Positions 6,321-11,620 of a stretch of DNA of 12,324 nt are shown piece by piece. The stretch is from assembly GCA_003505715.1 (NCBI GenBank), contig DNXU01000424.1, positions 1,488-13,811 on the forward strand. The letters are read 5' to 3'. The notes beneath the pieces were generated by a model. The model searched no databases, was not told where the DNA came from, and saw nothing but the letters and a program-made list of their open reading frames with translations. How positions within the stretch are numbered: the first letter of the stretch is position 1; the number at the start of each line of letters is the position of its first letter. This stretch comes from Cyanobacteria bacterium UBA8803. Its GTDB lineage: Bacteria > Cyanobacteriota > Cyanobacteriia > Cyanobacteriales > Coleofasciculaceae. Position numbers and translations under genes: made by a program.

Positions 6321-6380
6321 AACTTGCCAACAAACAACTTGCCAACAAACAACTAAACAATAAACAACTTGCCAACAAAC
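6321..6380 (+). repeat. Four tandem 15-base units directly before rplP
   Basis: AACTTGCCAACAAAC occurs at 6321-6335, 6336-6350 and 6366-6380. Between them, at 6351-6365, sits a diverged unit, AACTAAACAATAAAC. The array ends one base before the rplP ATG. The period is 15, not 7, which sets it apart from the other arrays although the base composition is alike. Confidence 0.9.
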
Positions 6381-6381
6381 C

Positions 6382-6801
6382 ATGTTAAGTCCTAGAAGAA
6401 CAAAATTTCGCAAACAACAGCGCGGGCGGATGACCGGGATCGCAACTCGTGGTAGTACCCTGCACTTTGGTGACTTTGGTTTGCAATCAACAGAACCGTG
6501 CTGGATTACTTCTCGTCAGATTGAGGCAGCGCGTCGGGCAATGACTCGCTATATCCGTCGTGGCGGTCAAATCTGGATTCGGATTTTTCCCGACAAACCA
6601 GTAACCATGCGCCCTGCGGAAACTCGTATGGGTTCTGGCAAAGGTTCGCCAGAGTTCTGGGTGGCTGTGGTTAAGCCTGGTCGGATTCTCTTTGAAATTG
6701 CTGGAGTTCCAGAAGCAACAGCACGCGAAGCAATGCGTCTGGCTGCTAACAAATTGCCTATTCACACGAAGTTCATTACCCGCGAGGGGGAACAGGTATA
6801 A
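6382..6801 (+). CDS. rplP: 50S ribosomal protein L16
   Basis: L16 helps shape the A-site tRNA binding region of the large subunit. The 139-residue product starts [19 protein letters not shown], typical of L16. It contains [19 protein letters not shown], then [18 protein letters not shown] and [18 protein letters not shown], which are the family signatures. There is no Shine-Dalgarno; the ATG directly follows the 15-base repeat. Only three bases separate its stop from rpmC, so the two are probably translationally coupled. Confidence 0.97.
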   Translation: MLSPRRTKFRKQQRGRMTGIATRGSTLHFGDFGLQSTEPCWITSRQIEAARRAMTRYIRRGGQIWIRIFPDKPVTMRPAETRMGSGKGSPEFWVAVVKPGRILFEIAGVPEATAREAMRLAANKLPIHTKFITREGEQV

Positions 6802-6804
6802 GTT

Positions 6805-7119
6805 ATGCCTCTGCCCAAAATAGAAGACGCTAGAAATTTAAACGACCAGGAACTGGCTGATGAAATATTAGCCGCCAAGCGCCAGTTATTTGAGCTGCGC
6901 ATGCAACAGGCAACCAGACGCTTGGAAAAAACGCATCAGTTCAAACACTTGCGGCACAAAGTAGGTCAGATGATGACGGTGCTGCGGGAACGCGAACGAG
7001 CTGCTGTCCAAGCCTCCCCTAAGTCCTCACCTCTCCAGGAGCAAGCGCCGGAAAGCGAAGTGACCCAAACACCAGCATCAGCTGCTTCTCCCCAACCCGA
7101 TACCCAAGAAGAGGAGTAG
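6805..7119 (+). CDS. rpmC: 50S ribosomal protein L29 with long C-terminal extension
   Basis: L29 sits beside L23 at the tunnel exit. The N-terminal 66 residues are a normal L29 helical hairpin, with PKIEDARNLNDQELADEI, then KRQLFELRMQQAT and the RRLEKTHQFKHLR segment. At 104 residues it is clearly longer than the usual 65-80. Residues 67-104 are an added low-complexity tail rich in S, P, Q, A and E, ending in EEE, and are probably disordered. The tail's last codons (GAGGAG) appear to double as the Shine-Dalgarno of rpsQ. The start is an ATG three bases after rplP, with a weak CAGGT upstream. Confidence 0.95.
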   Translation: MPLPKIEDARNLNDQELADEILAAKRQLFELRMQQATRRLEKTHQFKHLRHKVGQMMTVLRERERAAVQASPKSSPLQEQAPESEVTQTPASAASPQPDTQEEE

Positions 7120-7125
7120 ACCACG

Positions 7126-7374
7126 ATGGCAGTTAAAGAACGAGTTGGTATGGTAGTCAGCGACAAAATGAATAAAACTGTCGTGGTCGCTGTGGAAAAC
7201 CGATCCCCCCACCCTAAGTACGGCAAAATTGTCGTGCGTACCAAGCGATACAAAGCCCACGATGAAGAGAATAAATGCAAGGAAGGCGATCGCGTTCGGA
7301 TTCAAGAAACGCGCCCTCTAAGCAAAACCAAACGCTGGATAGTCGCTGAAATTCTCAACCAAGCCTCAGATTAA
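7126..7374 (+). CDS. rpsQ: 30S ribosomal protein S17
   Basis: S17 is an OB-fold primary 16S rRNA-binding protein. The 82 residues begin [19 protein letters not shown], the standard opening. They include [20 protein letters not shown] and then [18 protein letters not shown], the family signature. The start lies six bases after rpmC and uses GAGGAG (7111-7116), nine bases upstream, which is still within rpmC. It carries a HIP1 octamer at 7286-7293. Length is normal. Confidence 0.97.
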   Translation: MAVKERVGMVVSDKMNKTVVVAVENRSPHPKYGKIVVRTKRYKAHDEENKCKEGDRVRIQETRPLSKTKRWIVAEILNQASD

Positions 7375-7460
7375 AGATTTGTGAGTTTTGTAGAACGGGG
7401 AAAGGTCTTGGCGGTCACCTGCAACCTAGCAGCACCAGCCCAGGAAAATCCTTCCTTACA

Positions 7461-7480
7461 GAGTTTTGAATTAAAAACTC
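7461..7480 (+). other. Small hairpin in the rpsQ-rplN spacer
   Basis: GAGTTTT (7461-7467) pairs perfectly with AAAACTC (7474-7480) around a six-base loop. The GAGTT arm could instead pair with any of the downstream AACTCAT units. The preceding part of the spacer (7375-7460) shows no gene, promoter or terminator that I can support. Confidence 0.5.
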
Positions 7481-7483
7481 CCC

Positions 7484-7523
7484 AACTCATAACTCATAAC
7501 TCATAACTCATAACTCATAACTC
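7484..7523 (+). repeat. AACTCAT heptamer array, five perfect units plus AACTC
   Basis: Five identical AACTCAT units lie at 7484-7518, followed by AACTC. The array ends just before a strong Shine-Dalgarno, AAGGGAGG (7527-7534), of rplN. GTGAGTT at 7381-7387, shortly after the rpsQ stop, is complementary to a unit if one G-U pair is allowed. Confidence 0.95.
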
Positions 7524-7541
7524 TTTAAGGGAGGAATACCC

Positions 7542-7910
7542 ATGATTCAACAAGAAACTTACCTAGATGTTGCTGATAACAGTGGTGCCCGTAAATTAAT
7601 GTGCATTCGGGTTCTAGGTGCTGGCAACCGACGCTACGGCAGTGTAGGGGATGTCATCATTGCCGTTGTTAAGGATGCTATCCCTAACATGGCTGTAAAA
7701 AAATCAGATGTTGTCAGAGCCGTGATCGTTCGTACTCGCAAAGGGTTGCGTCGAGAAAGCGGCATGAGCATTCGCTTCGACGACAATGCTGCCGTAATCA
7801 TTAACGCTGACGGGAACCCTAGAGGCACCCGCGTGTTCGGTCCAGTAGCGAGAGAACTGCGGGATAAAAACTTCACAAAAATTGTTTCTCTCGCTCCGGA
7901 GGTACTCTGA
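7542..7910 (+). CDS. rplN: 50S ribosomal protein L14
   Basis: L14 lies at the subunit interface, contacts 16S rRNA helix 14, and is the target of the silencing factor RsfS. The 122 residues begin [19 protein letters not shown]. They carry the L14 signature in [18 protein letters not shown] and end with [19 protein letters not shown] and VSLAPEVL. The ATG has a strong AAGGGAGG seven bases upstream. In E. coli this gene opens the separate spc operon. Here the 167-base spacer before it has no clear promoter or terminator. Confidence 0.98.
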   Translation: MIQQETYLDVADNSGARKLMCIRVLGAGNRRYGSVGDVIIAVVKDAIPNMAVKKSDVVRAVIVRTRKGLRRESGMSIRFDDNAAVIINADGNPRGTRVFGPVARELRDKNFTKIVSLAPEVL

Positions 7911-8269
7911 TGGTAAGTAAACTGAACCAGGCCAAAAATTTGGCGACGCGCTACAAAATGCACGTTAAGAAAGGCGATACCGTGCAGGTAATTGCTGGTC
8001 GAGACAAAGGCAAAGTTGGAGAAATCTTGCGGACTCTTCCCAAACTCAGCAAAGTTATTGTCAAAGGGGTGAATGTCAAGACTAAACATGTCAAACCCCA
8101 GCAGGAAGGTGAAACAGGTCAAATTGTCACTTTTGAAGCTCCTATCCACAGCTCCAACGTGATGCTTTATTCTAATAAGCAAAAAATTGCCAGTCGGGTT
8201 TGTTACACCGTTAATAGTGATGGGCGCAAGGTGCGGATGTTGAAAAAAACGGGTGAGATTATCGATTAA
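7910..8269 (+). CDS. rplX: 50S ribosomal protein L24
   Basis: L24 initiates large-subunit assembly by binding the 5' end of 23S rRNA. The ATG overlaps the rplN stop by one base (TGATG), with GGAGG (7898-7902) seven bases upstream, so translation is probably coupled. The KOW motif lies at about residues 19-46, in [20 protein letters not shown]. The following [20 protein letters not shown] and [12 protein letters not shown] are typical. At 119 residues it has a short N-terminal extension before the KOW region, as other cyanobacterial L24 proteins do. The G/T repeat arm starts at the base after its stop codon. Confidence 0.97.
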   Translation: MVSKLNQAKNLATRYKMHVKKGDTVQVIAGRDKGKVGEILRTLPKLSKVIVKGVNVKTKHVKPQQEGETGQIVTFEAPIHSSNVMLYSNKQKIASRVCYTVNSDGRKVRMLKKTGEIID

Positions 8270-8332
8270 TTAGTTGTTAGTTGTTGGTTGTTAGTTGTTA
8301 GTTGTTGGTTGTTAGTTGTTTGTGGTTCGTTG
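8270..8332 (+). repeat. Heptamer array, G/T arm, nine units (rplX-rplE spacer)
   Basis: The order is TTAGTTG, TTAGTTG, TTGGTTG, repeated as a 21-base block, then TTAGTTG and the decayed TTTGTGG and TTCGTTG. It begins at the first base after the rplX stop. The 63-nt arm faces a 63-nt A/C arm across a loop of 20 bases. Confidence 0.95.
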
Positions 8333-8352
8333 TTGATCGAGAAAACATAAAA

Positions 8353-8415
8353 AACAAATAACCAATAACAAACAACCAACAACAAACAACCAACAACAAA
8401 CAACCAATAACCAAT
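8353..8415 (+). repeat. Heptamer array, A/C arm, nine units (rplX-rplE spacer)
   Basis: AACAAAT, AACCAAT, then AACAAAC alternating with AACCAAC, then AACCAAT twice. The AACAAAC/AACCAAC alternation gives a local 14-base period. Its reverse complement aligns in register with the G/T arm at 8270-8332, mismatching mostly at the third position of each heptamer. Confidence 0.95.
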
Positions 8416-8422
8416 AACAATT

Positions 8423-8440
8423 CCCTGACCAAGACCAGGG
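8423..8440 (+). other. Small hairpin before rplE
   Basis: CCCTG (8423-8427) can pair with CAGGG (8436-8440) around an eight-base loop. It has no T-tract and lies eight bases upstream of the AAGG that probably serves rplE, so it may affect initiation there. Confidence 0.35.
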
Positions 8441-8459
8441 CTGTAAAAAGGCAAAAACT

Positions 8460-9005
8460 ATGTCACAACGTTTGAAAAGTCTCTATCAAGAAACGATAGT
8501 CCCCAAACTCAAAGAGCAGTTTGGTTACAGCAATATCCATCAAGTCCCTAAGGTGGTGAAAGTCACCGTCAACCGAGGTTTAGGGGAAGCCTCTCAGAAT
8601 GCCAAGGCTCTAGAATCATCTTTGAGTGAAATGGCAATTATCACTGGGCAAAAACCTGTGGTAACGCGAGCTAAAAAGGCGATCGCTGGTTTTAAAATTC
8701 GCCAAGGGATGCCTGTGGGCGTCATGGTTACTTTACGCTCTGAGCGGATGTACTCTTTTCTAGATCGCTTGATCAACTTGGCACTACCGCGAATTCGGGA
8801 CTTTCGCGGCGTAAGTCCCAGAAGCTTTGACGGTCGTGGAAATTACACGCTTGGTATTCGAGAACAACTCATTTTCCCTGAAATTGATTACGATAGCATT
8901 GATCAAATTCGTGGTATGGATATTTCAATCATCACAACAGCAAATTCTGACGAAGAAGGCCGCGCCTTACTCAAAGAAATGGGTATGCCATTCCGGGAAC
9001 AATAA
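8460..9005 (+). CDS. rplE: 50S ribosomal protein L5
   Basis: L5 binds 5S rRNA and contacts P-site tRNA as part of the central protuberance. The 181-residue product starts [20 protein letters not shown]. It contains [20 protein letters not shown] (the L5 signature region), then [19 protein letters not shown], and further on [19 protein letters not shown]. The end, [16 protein letters not shown], is conserved. AAGG (8448-8451) lies eight bases before the ATG. The next gene is rpsH with no rpsN between them, as in other cyanobacteria. A HIP1 octamer is at 8679-8686. Confidence 0.98.
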   Translation: MSQRLKSLYQETIVPKLKEQFGYSNIHQVPKVVKVTVNRGLGEASQNAKALESSLSEMAIITGQKPVVTRAKKAIAGFKIRQGMPVGVMVTLRSERMYSFLDRLINLALPRIRDFRGVSPRSFDGRGNYTLGIREQLIFPEIDYDSIDQIRGMDISIITTANSDEEGRALLKEMGMPFREQ

Positions 9006-9029
9006 CGCTGTAAGTAGAGGAAGGAAATA

Positions 9030-9431
9030 ATGGCGGCAAATGACACAATTTCAGATATGCTAACTCGCATTAGAAATGCGTGTTTAGTGCGGCATCAAAC
9101 AACCAATGTACCGTCAACGAAAATGACCCGCTCTATTGCTAAGGTCTTGAAAGATGAAGGATTTATTGGTGATTTTGAAGAGTTCGGGGAAGGTATAAAA
9201 AAACACCTTGTGGTTTCCCTAAAATACAAAGGCAAAAATCGCCAACCCATTATCAGATCGCTCAAACGTGTGAGCAGACCAGGGCTGAGGGTTTACAAAA
9301 ACCGCAAAGAACTACCCAAAGTTATGGGTGGTATTGGCATTGCGATTATTTCCACATCCAGTGGCATCATGACTGACCGAGAAGCAAGGCGTCAAGGAGT
9401 CGGTGGGGAAGTGCTGTGCTATATCTGGTGA
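9030..9431 (+). CDS. rpsH: 30S ribosomal protein S8
   Basis: S8 binds the central domain of 16S rRNA and in E. coli represses the spc operon by binding its mRNA. The 133 residues start [19 protein letters not shown]. They include [35 protein letters not shown], and a C-terminal [19 protein letters not shown], which is the S8 signature. AGGAAGG (9018-9024) lies five bases before the ATG and 12 bases after the rplE stop. Length is normal. Confidence 0.98.
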   Translation: MAANDTISDMLTRIRNACLVRHQTTNVPSTKMTRSIAKVLKDEGFIGDFEEFGEGIKKHLVVSLKYKGKNRQPIIRSLKRVSRPGLRVYKNRKELPKVMGGIGIAIISTSSGIMTDREARRQGVGGEVLCYIW

Positions 9432-9464
9432 TGAAATTTAAGGGATTGGAAGCCAAGACGAAGC

Positions 9465-9499
9465 TAATTGGTAATTGGGTTTTTCCCAATTACCAATTA
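9465..9499 (+). other. Perfect 15-bp hairpin with T5 loop in the rpsH-rplF spacer
   Basis: TAATTGGTAATTGGG (9465-9479) is the exact reverse complement of CCCAATTACCAATTA (9485-9499), separated by TTTTT. Each arm is itself a two-unit heptamer repeat (AATTGGT, AATTGGG). No T-tract follows, so it is not a standard terminator. It is a compact form of the paired-arm design seen in the other spacers. Confidence 0.9.
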
Positions 9500-9543
9500 C
9501 TCAGTTTCCAGTCTAGAGCAAGAGTTGTTAGGAGGATTATGTC

Positions 9544-10092
9544 ATGTCGCGTATTGGCAAGCGCCCTATAGACATTCCGAGTAAGGTAACCGTAAACATT
9601 GACGGTCAACACGTTGCTGTAAAAGGACCTAAAGGAGAACTCAGCCGGGTTCTGCCAGAGCAAGTCATAGTCGAGCAGGAGGATGACAAACTCCGAGTAG
9701 TGCGGCGGGATGACTCCAGAGTCTCCCGCCAGCGCCATGGTCTGTCTCGCACTCTGGTTGCCAATATGGTTGAGGGTGTCTCTAAAGGTTTTCAGAAACG
9801 TTTGGAAATTCAAGGCGTTGGTTATCGAGCGCAGGTGCAAGGACGCAATTTAATTTTGAACGTTGGTTACAGCAAGCCAGTTGAAATTGTTCCCCCTGAA
9901 GGCATCCAACTGGCAGTTGAAAACAACACTAATGTCATTGTGAGTGGCATTAATAAAGAAGTTGTAGGCAATACAGCGGCTAGTATTCGTGCCATCCGCC
10001 CTCCAGAAGTCTACAAAGGGAAAGGCATTCGTTATGCCGGGGAAATGGTCAGACGTAAAGCTGGTAAAGCTGGTAAAACAGGTAAGAAGTAA
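9544..10092 (+). CDS. rplF: 50S ribosomal protein L6
   Basis: L6 has two similar domains and sits near the factor-binding site and the sarcin-ricin loop. The 182 residues start [19 protein letters not shown]. Domain two carries the L6 signature in [18 protein letters not shown] near the C-terminus. The last dozen residues are a basic near-repeat, [12 protein letters not shown]. The start is ATG 9544 with AGGAGG (9530-9535) eight bases upstream; an out-of-frame ATG at 9539 is not used. The stop abuts the rplR start with no bases between. Confidence 0.97.
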   Translation: MSRIGKRPIDIPSKVTVNIDGQHVAVKGPKGELSRVLPEQVIVEQEDDKLRVVRRDDSRVSRQRHGLSRTLVANMVEGVSKGFQKRLEIQGVGYRAQVQGRNLILNVGYSKPVEIVPPEGIQLAVENNTNVIVSGINKEVVGNTAASIRAIRPPEVYKGKGIRYAGEMVRRKAGKAGKTGKK

Positions 10093-10455
10093 ATGAAGTT
10101 CACTCGTAAAGAATCGGTACAGCGCAGGCACCGACGGATACGCCGCCAAGTACAAGGCACCGCCGAGCGCCCTAGGTTAGCAGTCTTTCGCTCGAATCAG
10201 CATATTTATGCGCAGGTTATTGACGATAACCTACAACATACCCTAGCTGCTGCTTCCACTTTAGAACCTACCCTAAAGTCAGAATTAAAATCGGGGGCAA
10301 CTTGTGCAGCCTCGGTAGCGGTTGGCAAATTGATTGCCAAGCGAACGCTTGAAAAAGGCATTTCCCAAGTCGTTTTTGACCGAGGAGGTAACCTGTACCA
10401 CGGTCGCGTCCAAGCCCTGGCAGACGCAGCTCGCGAAGCCGGACTAGACTTTTAA
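10093..10455 (+). CDS. rplR: 50S ribosomal protein L18
   Basis: L18 binds 5S rRNA with L5. The 120-residue product has a basic N-terminal part, [19 protein letters not shown], then [20 protein letters not shown], the family core, and [20 protein letters not shown] at the end, which is the L18 signature. The ATG follows the rplF stop directly and has no separate Shine-Dalgarno beyond the A/G-rich end of rplF, so coupled translation is likely. Confidence 0.97.
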   Translation: MKFTRKESVQRRHRRIRRQVQGTAERPRLAVFRSNQHIYAQVIDDNLQHTLAAASTLEPTLKSELKSGATCAASVAVGKLIAKRTLEKGISQVVFDRGGNLYHGRVQALADAAREAGLDF

Positions 10456-10460
10456 CATAG

Positions 10461-10481
10461 CTAATAGCTAACCGCTAATAG
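10461..10481 (+). repeat. CTAATAG-type heptamers, three units (rplR-rpsE spacer)
   Basis: CTAATAG, CTAACCG and CTAATAG lie in tandem, beginning five bases after the rplR stop. GCTAAT within it is complementary to ATTAGC in the following array. Confidence 0.75.
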
Positions 10482-10490
10482 CTCTTGAAG

Positions 10491-10525
10491 AATTAGCAAT
10501 TAGTAATTAGTAATTAGCAATTAGC
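10491..10525 (+). repeat. AATTAGY heptamer array, five units (rplR-rpsE spacer)
   Basis: AATTAGC, AATTAGT, AATTAGT, AATTAGC and AATTAGC, directly followed by the rpsE Shine-Dalgarno AAAGGA (10526-10531). It is the partner of the CTAATAG units just upstream. Confidence 0.93.
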
Positions 10526-10538
10526 AAAGGATAAAACT

Positions 10539-11060
10539 ATGGCAAATCGTCGAAAAACTAGCCGCGCTAAAGAAAAAGAGACGACCTGGCAAGAAAGGGT
10601 TATCCAGATCCGTCGCGTTAGCAAGGTAGTCAAAGGTGGTAAAAAATTAAGCTTCCGGGCAATTATTGTTGTTGGTAACGAGCGCGGTCAAGTCGGTGTT
10701 GGTGTTGGTAAAGCCAGTGATGTAATTGGCGCTGTCCGTAAAGGGGTTGCCGATGCCAAAAAGCAATTGATCGATGTACCCCTGACTAAGTCTAATTCCA
10801 TTCCTCACCCATCTAATGGGACAGCGGTTGGAGCTAAAGTTATGATTCGACCCGCAGCTCCTGGTACGGGTGTAATTGCTGGTGGGGCAGTGCGCACCGT
10901 GCTGGAATTAGCAGGTGTTCGCAATATTTTAGCCAAGCAACTAGGTTCCAATAACCCCTTGAATAATGCTAGAGCGGCAATCAACGCCCTAGACTCTCTA
11001 CGCACGTTCTCGGAAGTGGCTCAAGAACGCGGTATTCCTATCGAAAATCTTTACGCCTAG
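10539..11060 (+). CDS. rpsE: 30S ribosomal protein S5
   Basis: S5 shapes the mRNA entry site and affects decoding accuracy. The 173-residue protein has [20 protein letters not shown] leading into the double-stranded-RNA-binding-like domain, with [20 protein letters not shown] and [17 protein letters not shown], which make up the S5 signature. The C-terminal domain has [20 protein letters not shown] and [20 protein letters not shown] lies seven bases before the ATG. No rpmD (L30) follows, as is usual in cyanobacteria. The repeat at 11061 starts at the base after the stop. Confidence 0.97.
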   Translation: MANRRKTSRAKEKETTWQERVIQIRRVSKVVKGGKKLSFRAIIVVGNERGQVGVGVGKASDVIGAVRKGVADAKKQLIDVPLTKSNSIPHPSNGTAVGAKVMIRPAAPGTGVIAGGAVRTVLELAGVRNILAKQLGSNNPLNNARAAINALDSLRTFSEVAQERGIPIENLYA

Positions 11061-11095
11061 TTGTTGTTTGTTGTTTGTTGTTTGTTGTTTGTTGT
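11061..11095 (+). repeat. TTGTTGT heptamer array, five perfect units (rpsE-rplO spacer)
   Basis: Five identical TTGTTGT units fill nearly the whole 43-base spacer, beginning right after the rpsE stop. Only the G/T arm is present here. In one frame it reads as a V, C, L-rich peptide that falsely extends rplO. Confidence 0.95.
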
Positions 11096-11103
11096 TTAGG
11101 TTT

Positions 11104-11553
11104 ATGAGAATACATGATGCAGTGCCCCAAAAAGGGTCTAAAAAGCGCAAACGCCGTGTCGGGCGCGGTATCAGTGCCGGTCAAGGTGCCAGTGCTGGCT
11201 ATGGAATGCGGGGGCAAAAAGCACGTTCTGGTGGGAGTACTAGACCGGGCTTTGAAGGAGGTCAGATGCCCTTGTATCGGCGTTTGCCCAAGTTAAAGCA
11301 CTTTACTGTCATCAATCCCAAACATTACACTACGATCAATGTGGGTAAGCTGACATCACTCCCTGCTAATACAGAGGTGACCTTAACCTCATTAATGGAT
11401 GTAGGTTTGGTCACTACCAACGATGGACCGTTGAAAATTCTCGGAGACGGGGAGTTGAATGTACCTCTCACCGTCAAAGCGGCTGCTTTTACTGCTGGCG
11501 CTCGTCAAAAAATTGAGGCCGCTGGCGGTAGCTGTGAAGTGATAGAGGTTTAA
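11104..11553 (+). CDS. rplO: 50S ribosomal protein L15
   Basis: L15 is a late-assembly large-subunit protein with a long, flexible, basic N-terminal arm. From ATG 11104 it is 149 residues and begins [20 protein letters not shown], then [20 protein letters not shown] and [19 protein letters not shown]. The C-terminal signature is in the [19 protein letters not shown] segment and ends with [11 protein letters not shown]. An open frame begins at TTG 11068, but its first 12 residues are translated repeat and were rejected. Only a short AGG (11098-11100) precedes the ATG. Confidence 0.96.
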   Translation: MRIHDAVPQKGSKKRKRRVGRGISAGQGASAGYGMRGQKARSGGSTRPGFEGGQMPLYRRLPKLKHFTVINPKHYTTINVGKLTSLPANTEVTLTSLMDVGLVTTNDGPLKILGDGELNVPLTVKAAAFTAGARQKIEAAGGSCEVIEV

Positions 11554-11620
11554 AAGGCATCTGGTGTACCAGTGTCGGCTCCCGTTGCATTACCCCCTAT
11601 CTTCTTTTAGGTAGCCCTTT

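Noticed and set aside
7634..8182. 182-codon minus-strand open frame opposite rplN and rplX
   Set aside because: It is antisense to two clear ribosomal-protein genes, and its composition is that of a shadow frame.
8266..8454. 62-codon minus-strand open frame across the rplX-rplE spacer
   Set aside because: It is translated heptamer repeat (V/C/L-rich, then N/Q/T-rich) and arises from the stop-free arrays.
9465..9499. Rho-independent terminator inside the cluster
   Set aside because: The stem is A/T-rich and is followed by ACTCAG rather than a T-run; the T5 stretch is in the loop.
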